A stretch of 64,000 nt of DNA from Gp6-AA40 sp050742535 (GTDB lineage Bacteria > Acidobacteriota > Vicinamibacteria > Vicinamibacterales > UBA2999). Where the stretch lies: positions 6,067 through 70,066 of the forward strand of contig JBOGIQ010000001.1 in assembly GCA_050742535.1 (NCBI GenBank). Reading direction: 5' to 3'. Of this stretch, positions 34,364 to 42,707 are shown one piece after another. Positions within the stretch are counted from its first letter, which is position 1, and the number at the start of each line of letters is the position of its first letter. Below the pieces are notes generated by a model that saw only the letters and a list, made by a program, of their open reading frames with translations, ran no database searches and was not told where the DNA came from. The position numbers and the translations under genes were made by a program.

Positions 34364-35308
34364 TTAATTGGCCGGCGGCGTCTGCACATGATCTATTGAG
34401 AGAATCTCGAACGGAGCGGTCGTCGATTCGACCTTCAAACCGACGCCCTCGAATGCCATCGTCAATCGAGCGGCATCGAATCCCGCCATCAGCAGTGGCA
34501 GGCCTCCTCGTAGCCCCGGGGCACGACGATTTCCTTTGAACTCGAGGGTGAAGTTGTATTCGCCGTCGAGACCGGTCCGGTCGATCACGGGGCGGTCCAG
34601 GTAGAACGAGAAGAAGTCGGCAGCATCCTTGACGCTGCTCCCCTCGAACACCAACTGGACAGAGCCGTCGGGAGCGAAAAGCGGGGGACCAGGCAGGAGC
34701 TTCGCGAACACGAGTCCGTTCATGCCCATGCCAGTAGTCGCTGCGGCGGACGAACGGATCAGCGCCGGTTCGTTGGCCCCAGCCGTGATCGCCCACACGG
34801 GTATCTCTTTGCGTTCGCGGCGCACCTTGAGATCGAACGTCTCCTCCAATAGTCGCTGGAGCATCAAGCGGACCGGCAACGGATAGACGTCCTTTCGAGC
34901 AGAGCTTGTGAACCGGAAATCCCGCAGGCGAACGATGTCTTCGGCCGTGACTGCCGCAGACGAGAATCTGGCTGCGACCTCGAACTTGTAGGCCCTCATC
35001 CACTCAGGCACCGGGCCAACAATCGGCGAACATTCGTACCCGAACGCGATCTTCATTGCACACGCACCCGCGCCGTCGGCATCGACATAGGCGCTGACGA
35101 TGAGCTGGAGGAGATCGCTCTGGTCGCGCAAGGTCGTCGTGGTGAGTTGCCGCCTGTCATGATGACGAATCGACGGATCGATGCCCGCCACCGTTGCCTC
35201 TTCGAACGCAGGGCGCGCATGGTCGATCTGAGTCGTGACCACGACCTGCCCGGACAGCAGAGACAGGACGATCATCGGCGCGAGAATCCTGGTCGAGACT
35301 CGGGTCAT
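34364..35308 (-). CDS. TIGR03435-family secreted protein, copy 2
   Basis: 314 residues from ATG 35308 (ATG 35350 is in frame but would overlap the upstream gene). A signal helix (RILAPMIVLSLLSGQVVV) precedes a family-typical body with RLMLQRLLEETFDLKVRRE, DRTGLDGEYNFTLEF and a C-terminal FEGVGLKVESTTAPFEILSIDHV. Function unknown. It lies directly behind copy 3 on the same strand. Confidence 0.82.
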   Translation of the reverse strand: MTRVSTRILAPMIVLSLLSGQVVVTTQIDHARPAFEEATVAGIDPSIRHHDRRQLTTTTLRDQSDLLQLIVSAYVDADGAGACAMKIAFGYECSPIVGPVPEWMRAYKFEVAARFSSAAVTAEDIVRLRDFRFTSSARKDVYPLPVRLMLQRLLEETFDLKVRRERKEIPVWAITAGANEPALIRSSAAATTGMGMNGLVFAKLLPGPPLFAPDGSVQLVFEGSSVKDAADFFSFYLDRPVIDRTGLDGEYNFTLEFKGNRRAPGLRGGLPLLMAGFDAARLTMAFEGVGLKVESTTAPFEILSIDHVQTPPAN

Positions 35309-35327
35309 TTCGATCTCAGGGCGCGTG

Positions 35328-36254
35328 TCAGTTCTCACCTGGCCGTTCAAGTCGATCGACTATCAATGTGTCGCGCAACACGCGCGACGGCTTGAGTTTC
35401 AAGCCGAGTTGCTGTTCGACGGCGGCGAAGACGGATGACGCGACATCCTGCGATGGCGTGAGGCTCGGCCCCCTGAGTTGCCGCAGCATGTCGAAGTTCA
35501 TGGCGACACGGTACGTTCCTGTGAGGCCGGTTTTATCCATGACCGGACGGTCTGCCCAGCCACGGAGTTGCTCCGCAAGAGCAGCCATCGTTCCCTCACC
35601 CTCCAGCAAATCACCCAACTTGCCTCGACCGTCGCCGAACCGGTCGCGCACCACGGCGCCAACGGTCCGGAACGTGCACGGTAACGGCGGCTGCTTCAAG
35701 TCGACAGCCATTTGCGGTAACGAAGCCGGCGGCTCTGTCGACGCCTCGGGCACGGCAGCTTTCACCGGGCAAGCCACGCTCATCGGCGTGAGACCGGAAC
35801 CCAACTTCCCGTCGGGTCGCGCCAAGACGAGATCGAATGCCGGCTGCTCGCGCTTCTCGAAATGCACGGTCAGCTTGAAGCGATCGGCGAGCATCGAGCG
35901 CATCATCGCCAGGTGATCGTCGCGTGTTGCCGACGACAACGAAGACGTGGCGCTCACGTTGTAACGGCCGCTCCGCGCCCACTTGGGAAGGCCGACGATT
36001 TCTTTGGGAAGCGTCGGCGGGTACGCGCGGGCGATGAGGTTTGCCACCAGAGCATTTGTCATGGTGACTCCGCCATCAGGGCGTTGTTGAACGCGATAGC
36101 CTGGGGAGGGAGGTCCGCCGGGAGCCGCAGGTCGGTTTCGCCGAATGGAGACGACTTCAAAAGCAGGTGCCGGACCTAACGCTTGGCCGAACACCTCGGC
36201 CAAGCCAGCGACACTCACGATGACGCCTATGGACGCAACAAACCCCGTGCGCAT
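35328..36254 (-). CDS. TIGR03435-family secreted protein, copy 3
   Basis: 308 residues with a signal peptide ending near AEVFGQ. Family blocks: PAFEVVSIRRNRP, TNALVANLIARAYP, MMRSMLADRFKLTVHFEKRE, DKTGLTGTYRVAMNF and LGLKLKPSRVLRDTLIVDRLERP. Likely co-transcribed with copy 2 (20-base gap). Function unknown. Confidence 0.88.
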   Translation of the reverse strand: MRTGFVASIGVIVSVAGLAEVFGQALGPAPAFEVVSIRRNRPAAPGGPPSPGYRVQQRPDGGVTMTNALVANLIARAYPPTLPKEIVGLPKWARSGRYNVSATSSLSSATRDDHLAMMRSMLADRFKLTVHFEKREQPAFDLVLARPDGKLGSGLTPMSVACPVKAAVPEASTEPPASLPQMAVDLKQPPLPCTFRTVGAVVRDRFGDGRGKLGDLLEGEGTMAALAEQLRGWADRPVMDKTGLTGTYRVAMNFDMLRQLRGPSLTPSQDVASSVFAAVEQQLGLKLKPSRVLRDTLIVDRLERPGEN

Positions 36255-36327
36255 CCGTCACCTCGGTCAGATGGTCGCGTGCGTGGCGCGTACGGGAGAC
36301 TCACCAAACTCAAGAAACGAACGATCT

Positions 36328-36588
36328 TCATGAGGCGCACCAATCGCACGCACTGTAAATAGGACCGTAGGTGCAATGATACACACACGTCGAACAATTT
36401 TCGTTCCCCGGCCACGGCGAGCAGTTCCACTGCTCCATTTGGCCCTCACCGTCGCCACAATCGTCCAAGGCCTGAGTGCACGTGTTAATAGGATCGGCCT
36501 TTGAAGCTGGAACAAACAGAGCTGACACACTAAACACAACGGCTGTGGCCAAGCGAATAGATGGACGCCAAAAATCAGCGCGTGACAT
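36328..36588 (-). CDS. Small cysteine-rich exported protein
   Basis: 86 residues, not recognised. ATG 36588 is preceded by AAGGAGGG at five bases, one of the best ribosome sites in the window, so the gene is likely real. A signal peptide (RLATAVVFSVSALFVPASKA) is followed by a mature part of about 53 residues with eight cysteines (NTC, DDC, WNC, ENCSTC, YHC, SACDWC), suggesting four disulfides. Codon choice is less GC-biased than in neighbours. It could be a signalling or antimicrobial-type peptide or a structural surface protein; sequence alone does not say. Confidence 0.65.
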   Translation of the reverse strand: MSRADFWRPSIRLATAVVFSVSALFVPASKADPINTCTQALDDCGDGEGQMEQWNCSPWPGNENCSTCVYHCTYGPIYSACDWCAS

Positions 36589-36639
36589 AGAACCCTCCTT
36601 TCGTGAGGCTGGTGTTTTCGCGAAACGCAACGTCACTCT

Positions 36640-37444
36640 TTCTACGCATCCGCAATTGCTTCTGCACAGGTCTCGAAGGTCACACGTTTCCCCTCTTCGA
36701 GATCGACCTTACAGCTTCCGCAGCCTCCTTGGCTGTACACGCTTTGAAACGTCTTGGGTCGAGGCAGACCGCTCTTTTTACGGTCTTTGCACGACGAGCA
36801 AAGGACACGCGGCTACCTCGGGTCCGACTGTGAAACTCGCTGGAGGATAGATACGGAGCCTGCACCTCGTCAACGCAAGAACTGTCCAAATCGCGCACCG
36901 CAGTGGTCATTGACATTGATCCGCGGCCAGGGGAATCACGCGGTTGCCGGAACAGCGTGGAACGGACGCCACTGACCTGGCGGAACTGGAGCGGACGTCT
37001 GCGTTAGCTCTCTGTTGAAGGCGAGTGTTTGCGCTCGCGGTTTCCCGGGCCTTAATTCATGCGCGAATTGAGAAAAGCACTCAACCTCAAGTTCGGGCTG
37101 CCGGCCGCAAGCTGGATGGTTCGCGTTGCCAGGCGGCGCTTGCCCGTGCGGCGAATGTGACGGCGCACCTGCCGCGGCAGTTCGCCACGCTTCGTGAAGG
37201 TCCTGCTCGACGAGAACTTGCGCGGCCGATACGGCGCCTCAACCCGTGCCGCGGACGCCTGCGCTGGCTCGAGCGTGGACTGCCCAAACACCGGAGGGCT
37301 GAGCCAGAATCCCGGCCACGGACGCGAACGTGCACAAGAATCGCGTGTTGTGCCCTTAGACGCCGCCGTCAACGATGTCAGTCCCGGCCGACGAACGTTC
37401 GCAGAATTGGCAATCACCTTGCTCCGCACGGGGGCGGGGGAAAT
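36640..37444. other. Gene-poor stretch with a decayed toxin-like fragment
   Basis: About 800 bases without a convincing intact gene. From GTG 37194 the frame reads VKVLLDENLRGRY, resembling the start of DUF5615 PIN-like toxins (usually VKVLLDENLP), then loses similarity, with possible frame changes until 37440. A - strand open frame at 36680-36916 ends in a helical peptide but has no ribosome site. I read the stretch as remnants. Confidence 0.35.
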
Positions 37445-38041
37445 ATGCCGACGGCTCGACGATCCAGCAAAACAGCAACCAGAACCAGCTCACGAAAGAC
37501 GACCACTGTGCAGTGCGCGTCGAGGACGGCGCGTCGGGCGGCGCGTGAGGTCGTCAAGTCCGTGTCCGCGCGCGTGCTGCCGGCGCTGCCGCACGACGCC
37601 GTCAAGCTGCTCGAAAAAGATCACCGGCGGTTTGAACGCCTGATGAAGGAAGGCGAACAGACGACGGCGAGAGCGCGCGTGCGCCGCCGCGAGATTCTCA
37701 ACACGCTGGCTGCCGGGATCGCGGCACACGAGCGCAGAGAAGAGAAGCTGCTCTACCCGGCGCTGAAGCGCCATCGCGACGCGCGCGACATCGTGCTGGA
37801 GGGCTACCAGGAACACCATGTTGCCGACGTCCTCATCGGCGAACTGAAGAATCTGGACCCGGCGGACGAACGGTGGGGCGCGAAGTTCAAGGTCCTGAAG
37901 GAAAGCCTCGACCATCACATCGAAGAAGAAGAGGGTCACATGTTCAGGACGGCGCGATCCGTGCTCGGCCGCGACACGCTCGAAGAACTCGGTCGCCGGA
38001 TGCGGGCGATGCCCGGTACCCGCAAAAAGACCCGCCGCTAG
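37445..38041 (+). CDS. Hemerythrin-domain protein
   Basis: 198 residues. A basic, Ser/Thr/Arg-rich tail of about 50 residues (like a DNA-binding tail) precedes a hemerythrin HHE domain with LLEKDHRRFERLM, GIAAHERREEKLLYPAL, LEGYQEHHVADVLI and LDHHIEEEEGHMF supplying the diiron histidine and glutamate ligands. Such proteins bind or sense oxygen, NO or iron. ATG 37445 follows a purine-rich GGGGGAAAT. Confidence 0.85.
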   Translation: MPTARRSSKTATRTSSRKTTTVQCASRTARRAAREVVKSVSARVLPALPHDAVKLLEKDHRRFERLMKEGEQTTARARVRRREILNTLAAGIAAHERREEKLLYPALKRHRDARDIVLEGYQEHHVADVLIGELKNLDPADERWGAKFKVLKESLDHHIEEEEGHMFRTARSVLGRDTLEELGRRMRAMPGTRKKTRR

Positions 38042-38052
38042 CGCGGATTTCG

Positions 38053-38107
38053 TCGTGGCGCGAACCTTCGGGTTCGCGAGGGCGAGCCTGACAAGGCTCG
38101 CCCCACG
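38053..38107. repeat. Three-hairpin palindromic element
   Basis: CGTCGTGG ... CCACGG outer arms with CGCGAACC-TTCG-GGTTCGCG and GGCGAGCC...GGCTCGCC hairpins, just after the hemerythrin stop and before the sigma-PheRS fusion. Confidence 0.75.
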
Positions 38108-38145
38108 GCGCGCCACGTGACCGATGTCACAATTGGCGGCGACCC

Positions 38146-39429
38146 GTGTCCTTTCAACAACAGAACGTGGAACCGCTCAATCAACTGGTGAACCGGGCAC
38201 GTCGTGGCGACGTGGCGGCGTACGGCCGGCTCGTGAACGCGACGGAACGCATGGTATTTGGCGTCGCGCTGCGGGTACTGCGAGACCAAGCGCTGGCCGA
38301 AGACGCCGCCCAGGAAACCTTCTTGCGCGCATTCCGGCGCATCGGGGATCTCGGCGAGGACGCCGCATTCCTGACGTGGCTGCGGAGGATCGCCGTGACC
38401 GTCGCCATCAACCTGCGACGTGCGCGGCGGACGACCTTCCTGCGCCTCGACGATGGGGTGGACGTGCCGATCCTCGACGAGATCGAGGCGCGCTGGTCCG
38501 ACGCGCAACGGCTGCAGCTGGCCGCTGCGCTGTTGATCCTGACCCCTGAGGAGCGCCGTCTCTGCGACCGCCGCTACCACGGCGGCTGGAGTGTCGGCCG
38601 CCTGGCACAGGACGCCGGCGTGGACGAAGCGGCGATGCGCAAGCGGCTGCAGCGGGTCCGCGACAAGCTGCGAAAGGACATCGAGATGTCGGAACAGAGC
38701 GAAATCAGGACGGGCCAGTCGCCGCGCGATCTTCCAGGACGGATTGTCGAACTGCTCTCGCGGCCGCAGCTGACCAACCTGCCGGAAAATCCTGTTGGCG
38801 TGGTGACGCAGATCCTGCGCGGCGTGTTCTCGAAGTTTGCGCCCGTGGAGTTGCCGGAATTCGTCGACCTGCCGGCGGCTCGCGACAGCGTGACGAGCGA
38901 CGCGATCTATGTCGATGAATCCGAGCTGCATCACGTCGACGATCGCCGCATCCTGCGCTACGACATGACGCTCCCGCTGCTGATGACGAAGCGGTACGAA
39001 GGCAAGCCGATGAACCTCTGGGTCGAAGGCAAGGCCTATCGGCGCGGAAAGCTCGACGCCACGCATCTCGAAGCGTTCCACCAGGCGGAGGTCTTTTGGC
39101 TGGGCGATCGCGGCGAGGTCGACCCATGGCGGTTGACGACGCTGGTGCTGCAGTCCGTGGACGCGGTGCTGCCCGGTTCAACGGTGCGGATCGTGCCGAC
39201 GACGTACTCGATGTGTTCCCAGGCGTGGGACCTGGAAGTCGAGGTCGACGGCCGCCTGCACGAGGTGCTGGCGTGGGGCGTCTTCACCGACCGGATCGTC
39301 CGGCACCTCGGCGCCGATCCGTCGCGGCACGTCGCCGTCGGCGCCGGCTACGGGCTGGAACGGCTTGCCGCGCTGCGCTACGGGATCGACGACATCCGGA
39401 AGATCGAGGCGGCGACGGTCCCGCAGTAG
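38146..39429 (+). CDS. ECF sigma factor fused to a PheRS-like class II synthetase core
   Basis: 427 residues in one uninterrupted frame. Residues 14-100 are sigma region 2 (RGDVAAYGRLVNATERMVFG, AEDAAQETFLRAFRRI, TWLRRIAVTVAINLRR). Residues 122-178 are sigma region 4 with a helix-turn-helix (LTPEERRLCDRRYHGGWSVG, AMRKRLQRVRDKLRKDI). Residues about 265-427 are a class II aminoacyl-tRNA-synthetase core closest to PheS: LRYDMTLPLLM, motif-2-like YRRGKLDATHLEAFHQAEVF (298-316), and motif 3 GAGYGLERLAALRYGIDDIR (399-418). The tRNA-binding coiled coil and PheT are absent. Start GTG 38146 has a weak ribosome site; GTG 38167 is possible. Function is unknown; a ligase that modifies or senses amino acids coupled to promoter control is one inference. 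Confidence 0.8.
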   Translation: MSFQQQNVEPLNQLVNRARRGDVAAYGRLVNATERMVFGVALRVLRDQALAEDAAQETFLRAFRRIGDLGEDAAFLTWLRRIAVTVAINLRRARRTTFLRLDDGVDVPILDEIEARWSDAQRLQLAAALLILTPEERRLCDRRYHGGWSVGRLAQDAGVDEAAMRKRLQRVRDKLRKDIEMSEQSEIRTGQSPRDLPGRIVELLSRPQLTNLPENPVGVVTQILRGVFSKFAPVELPEFVDLPAARDSVTSDAIYVDESELHHVDDRRILRYDMTLPLLMTKRYEGKPMNLWVEGKAYRRGKLDATHLEAFHQAEVFWLGDRGEVDPWRLTTLVLQSVDAVLPGSTVRIVPTTYSMCSQAWDLEVEVDGRLHEVLAWGVFTDRIVRHLGADPSRHVAVGAGYGLERLAALRYGIDDIRKIEAATVPQ

Positions 39430-39436
39430 ATCCGAT

Positions 39437-39838
39437 CTACTTGCGGAACGTCTGTCGGTCTTTGAACTCCACCATGATGAACTCGGCCGCCGCGGCGCCG
39501 ACGTTCTCGGGAAGATGGACGTTGCCGTCGCTGCACCCGAGCGCTCCGGCGGGAACCGAGGCCGGCTCGGTGGTGCCGTCGGGAACCGTGAAGTTGAACG
39601 TCTGATCGGTCAGGAAGATCACGCACCCGGGGAGATGGCGGTGCATCACCGACCTCTCGCCCGGGCCGTAGCGGACGCGCAGAAACCGCGCGACGTCGTT
39701 CTCAAACGAGACGGAGTAATGTTTCGGATCCGCCGTGACCGCATCGGGAAACTTGTTGGCCCCTCGCTGTGCCAGCGCTGAGGTCGCAGCGACGCCGAGC
39801 ATGGTCCCCATCGCTACACCGAGCAGCAGATTCCGCAT
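39437..39838 (-). CDS. Exported cupin-like protein
   Basis: 133 residues. ATG 39838, preceded by GAGGGTGG, starts a signal peptide (LLLGVAMGTMLGVAATSALAQ). The mature beta barrel has GERSVMHRHLPGCVIFL, the cupin-1 metal motif, and AEFIMVEFKDRQTFRK at the end. It likely binds a metal and a small ligand in the periplasm. It converges on the sigma-PheRS gene with a 7-base gap. Confidence 0.75.
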   Translation of the reverse strand: MRNLLLGVAMGTMLGVAATSALAQRGANKFPDAVTADPKHYSVSFENDVARFLRVRYGPGERSVMHRHLPGCVIFLTDQTFNFTVPDGTTEPASVPAGALGCSDGNVHLPENVGAAAAEFIMVEFKDRQTFRK

Positions 39839-39854
39839 GATCCACCCTCTGATT

Positions 39855-39976
39855 GCACCGACCAGCGAAGGAATCTTTGCCCCGACCCGCGAAAGGACCC
39901 CTCGCACCGACCCGCGAAGTAACCTCGCACCAACCAGCGAAGTGACTTCGCACCGACCCGCGAAGAAACGTCGCAC
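39855..39976. repeat. TCGCACCGACC-GCGAAG repeat array (solo)
   Basis: About six units of the form TCGCACCGACCNGCGAAGN between cupin and HbpS-like genes, with some units degenerate (CCCCGACCCGCGAAAG, CACCAACCAGCGAAG). Same unit as the arrays around the four-helix genes, but no such gene is here. Confidence 0.8.
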
Positions 39977-40450
39977 CTATTTGAGCGCGTTGACCGCCGC
40001 CTGCGCCACGACTCCGTCCTGCTGGCTCGTGCCGCCGGACGCCCCGATCGCGCCGACGATCTTCCCGCCCGACACGAGCGGTATTCCGCCTTCCACCGGA
40101 ATGGCGCCGTCGAGGGCGAGAATCCGCAGCCCCTCGCCGCCGGCAGCCAGCGCGTCCTGAAACGCCTTCGTCGGCCGCTTGAAGCGCGCCGCCGATCGCG
40201 CCTTCGACTGCGCGACCTGGACGCTTCCGACCTGCGTGTCGTCCATCTTTTCGAAGTAGACGAGGTCGCCACCGGTATCGACGATGGCGATGGCCATGTT
40301 CCAGTTGTTCTTGCGCGCCTCGGCGATGGCCGGCGTGGCGATCTTCTTTGCGGTCTCGAGGTTGATGTTCGGTCCGTAGCTCATAGTTTGTGAGGCGGCA
40401 GGCAGGACGCACGCGAGCGTCGCTGCTGCCGCGAAAAGAAACTGCTTCAT
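39977..40450 (-). CDS. GlcG/HbpS-family exported protein
   Basis: 157 residues: signal peptide (FLFAAAATLACVLPAASQ), then the HbpS/GlcG fold with LETAKKIATPAIAEARKNNW, VDTGGDLVYFEKMDD, SKARSAARFKRPTKAF, PVEGGIPLVSGGKIVGAIG and DGVVAQAAVNALK. Members bind haem or cobalamin or take part in glycolate metabolism; which applies is unknown. It diverges from the ACT gene. Confidence 0.85.
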   Translation of the reverse strand: MKQFLFAAAATLACVLPAASQTMSYGPNINLETAKKIATPAIAEARKNNWNMAIAIVDTGGDLVYFEKMDDTQVGSVQVAQSKARSAARFKRPTKAFQDALAAGGEGLRILALDGAIPVEGGIPLVSGGKIVGAIGASGGTSQQDGVVAQAAVNALK

Positions 40451-40483
40451 GGCGGGAGATTATAGCCTTCATAATCGGCAGCA

Positions 40484-41140
40484 ATGGCCGCATATGCGCT
40501 TCTCGCTGAAGTCTCCGATCGCCGGGGCATGCTGTCGGATCTGACGCGTGTCCTGGCCGACCATCACGCCAACATCACCTACGTCGATATTCACGACGCC
40601 GGCGAGCCGGTCGCGGACATCTACTTCGAGTTCACGGTCGAGGAGCCGTCGATTGAAGCGGTGCTGATCGCCATGCGCAAGGTGGACGGCGTCCGGCTGG
40701 TGGAGGAGACGCCGAACTTCGCCCGCATCTACGGCAAGCGGATCATCGTCATGGGCGGCGGCGCCCAGGTTGGCTTCGTCGCGATGGGCGCCATCACGGA
40801 AGCCGACCGCCACAACATCCGTGGCGAGCGCATCTCGATCGACACCATCCCGCTGGTCGGCGAGCAGGAGCTGGCGGCCGCGGTCCGCGCCACGGCACGG
40901 CTGCCGCGGGTGAAGATGCTCGTCCTCGCCGGCTCGATCATGGGCGGTGCGATTACCGACGCCGTGAAAGAGGTGCAGAGCTACGGCCTGCGGGTGATTT
41001 CGCTGAATCAGGCCGGCAGCGTGCCCGATGCGGCCGACCTGGTTGTCAGCGATCCGGTTCAGGCCGGCGTGATGGCCGTGATGGCGGTGGCCGACACCGC
41101 GAAGTTCGATCTCATGAAACAGCTCAAGCGGCGGTATTGA
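40484..41140 (+). CDS. ACT-domain protein with DUF5612
   Basis: 218 residues. Residues 1-70 form an ACT ligand-binding domain (YALLAEVSDRRGMLSDLTRVL). The rest matches DUF5612, best known from methanogens: MGGGAQVGFVAMGAITEADRHNIRG and DLVVSDPVQAGVMAVMAVADTAKFD. Likely an amino-acid-responsive regulator; no DNA-binding domain is seen. Its archaeal relatives fit the archaeal-type cofactor genes nearby in the window. Confidence 0.8.
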   Translation: MAAYALLAEVSDRRGMLSDLTRVLADHHANITYVDIHDAGEPVADIYFEFTVEEPSIEAVLIAMRKVDGVRLVEETPNFARIYGKRIIVMGGGAQVGFVAMGAITEADRHNIRGERISIDTIPLVGEQELAAAVRATARLPRVKMLVLAGSIMGGAITDAVKEVQSYGLRVISLNQAGSVPDAADLVVSDPVQAGVMAVMAVADTAKFDLMKQLKRRY

Positions 41141-41395
41141 GTCCGCCGTCAGACAGCGCAGGCCGCGCCGGAACGGCATAGCTCGCCGCCTCGTCGCGTG
41201 GTCACGACCCGCTGTTATCGCTGCGCGCCAATCCGGCCGCGCTCCATCCCGTCACAGCGATTTCGCCCGTTTCCTGCGCCGGCGCGGGGTCCGCTTTTTG
41301 CGCTTGTTCAGGGCAGCAGGTCCGAGTGCAAACCGGATGGCCCAGCGCTTCGCACCTGCCGCACTGCGGTTCCTGTGGTGCTCAGGAGGTGTGTT

Positions 41396-41989
41396 ATGAC
41401 GGCTCTATCCTTCAACCGCGTCTTCGTGCTGGCACTGGCGCTTGCGCTGATGTCCGTGCCGGCCCGGGCGCAATCGGTCGACGTCGACGTCGACAAGTCG
41501 GTCGACTTCAGGGCGTTCAAGACGTACGCGTTGGGAACGGTCAAGATGCAAGATGACGCAAATCCGCTCATGGTGCAGCGCATCATCTCTGCGGTGGACA
41601 GCCACATGGCGGCCATCGGCTTCCGGAAGGTCGAGCGGGCGCCGGACGTCCGCATCTCGATTCAGGGCACCACTCGGGAAGAGTATGCGTACAACACCTG
41701 GGGCTATGACTACGGCCCGCATTTCTGGGGGGGGCCGTACCCATACCTGGGGGGCGGCTGGTACCCCTACTGGTGGGGCCTCGGCTACTCGGGGGTGGAC
41801 GTGCAGCGGATTCTCGTCGGGACGCTGACGTTGGACATGATCGACAGCCGGACGGACAGGGTGGTGATGCACGCCACGGCGGTCGACAGGGTCAGCCGCA
41901 AGGCGGCGAAGAACGAACGGAAGGCCTACGACGCGGTGGCCGAGATCTTCGAGGAGTCGCCCTATGGGGCGGACTTCGACGACGATTGA
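41396..41989 (+). CDS. DUF4136 exported protein
   Basis: 197 residues. ATG 41396 follows AGGAGG at seven bases. A signal peptide (VFVLALALALMSVPARAQ) precedes SVDFRAFKTYALGT, the DUF4136 start, and a glycine/tyrosine/tryptophan-rich loop (YNTWGYDYGPHFWGG). C-terminal VGTLTLDMIDSRTDRVVMHATA is typical. Envelope protein of unknown role. The 255 bases before it hold no recognisable feature. Confidence 0.82.
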   Translation: MTALSFNRVFVLALALALMSVPARAQSVDVDVDKSVDFRAFKTYALGTVKMQDDANPLMVQRIISAVDSHMAAIGFRKVERAPDVRISIQGTTREEYAYNTWGYDYGPHFWGGPYPYLGGGWYPYWWGLGYSGVDVQRILVGTLTLDMIDSRTDRVVMHATAVDRVSRKAAKNERKAYDAVAEIFEESPYGADFDDD

Positions 41990-42002
41990 TCGTCTTTGAC
42001 GC

Positions 42003-42190
42003 TGACCGGTGCGAGGTTGCTGCGCCTGATCAGTGCGATCGTGGGGCGGGCCTTGTCAGGCCCGCCTGGGTCGGTGCGAAGTCGCTTCGCCTGGTCGGTG
42101 CGAGGTGGCCGCGCTGGTCGGTGCGAGGTGGCCGCGCTGGTCGGTTCGCCTGGTTAGTGCGAAGTCGCTTCGCCTGGTCGGTGCGAGTGT
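42003..42190. repeat. TCGCACC repeat array, leftward orientation
   Basis: About seven units read as GGTCGGTGCGAGGTNGC or GGTCGGTGCGAAGTCGCTTCGCC, the reverse complement of the rightward unit. A half three-hairpin element (GATCGTGG plus GGCGGGCC...GGCCCGCC) is nested at 42045-42068. Confidence 0.85.
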
Positions 42191-42207
42191 TCCGACTATG
42201 GCCCGTT

Positions 42208-42606
42208 CTAGGGTGCGCCTGGTCGGGGTCCACGATCACGGCCGTTACGTCGATCCAAGTGCCTCAGCAGTGACGACAGTGCGGGAAAGATCCGGCGCAG
42301 CAGCGAACGCGCGGGCCTGAGGTCGGCGTCGGATACGTATTCCTTCAGTCGAGCGCTGCGAAAACCGTCCTGCACTTCATTTAGTGACCGCCGGGCGATG
42401 CGGAGAAACTTCGCGAACTCGGGGTCGGTTCCTCCGAAGCCTTCCGCGATATTGCGGCACGCTGAGTCCGCCGCGTCGTCCAGCTGTGACCTCAGCTTCC
42501 AGTCGACATGAAAGCGCTCTCGTTTCGTCAGCTGGAAGACTTCAATGCGGAGCTGGTCCGCCAACTGCCAGACGATCAACTCGGTGAAGTGCCGCGCAAC
42601 AGCCAC
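42208..42606 (-). CDS. Four-helix-bundle protein (23S rRNA IVP / S23 family)
   Basis: 132 residues from GTG 42606; TTG 42645 is also in frame. The family pattern is clear: FTELIVWQLADQLRIEVFQL, KLRSQLDDAADSACRNIAEG, and FLRIARRSLNEVQDGF. S23/IVP proteins were first found in intervening sequences of 23S rRNA; relatives include Avd of diversity-generating retroelements, and the biochemical role is unclear. It is bracketed by two arrays of the same DNA repeat in inverted orientation. The last residues run into the left array. Confidence 0.85.
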   Translation of the reverse strand: MAVARHFTELIVWQLADQLRIEVFQLTKRERFHVDWKLRSQLDDAADSACRNIAEGFGGTDPEFAKFLRIARRSLNEVQDGFRSARLKEYVSDADLRPARSLLRRIFPALSSLLRHLDRRNGRDRGPRPGAP

Positions 42607-42707
42607 ACACGCCGTCGAGCATTCCGCGTACCGCCTGCGGACCAATAACTTACGGGTGATGTACGCAGAAACCGCAACGCTTGGCGGTCAAAGAGATCGT
42701 AGAAATA

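Noticed and set aside
36680..36916. Small - strand frame upstream of the cysteine-rich gene
   Set aside because: No ribosome site, no recognisable domain and no coupling to neighbours.
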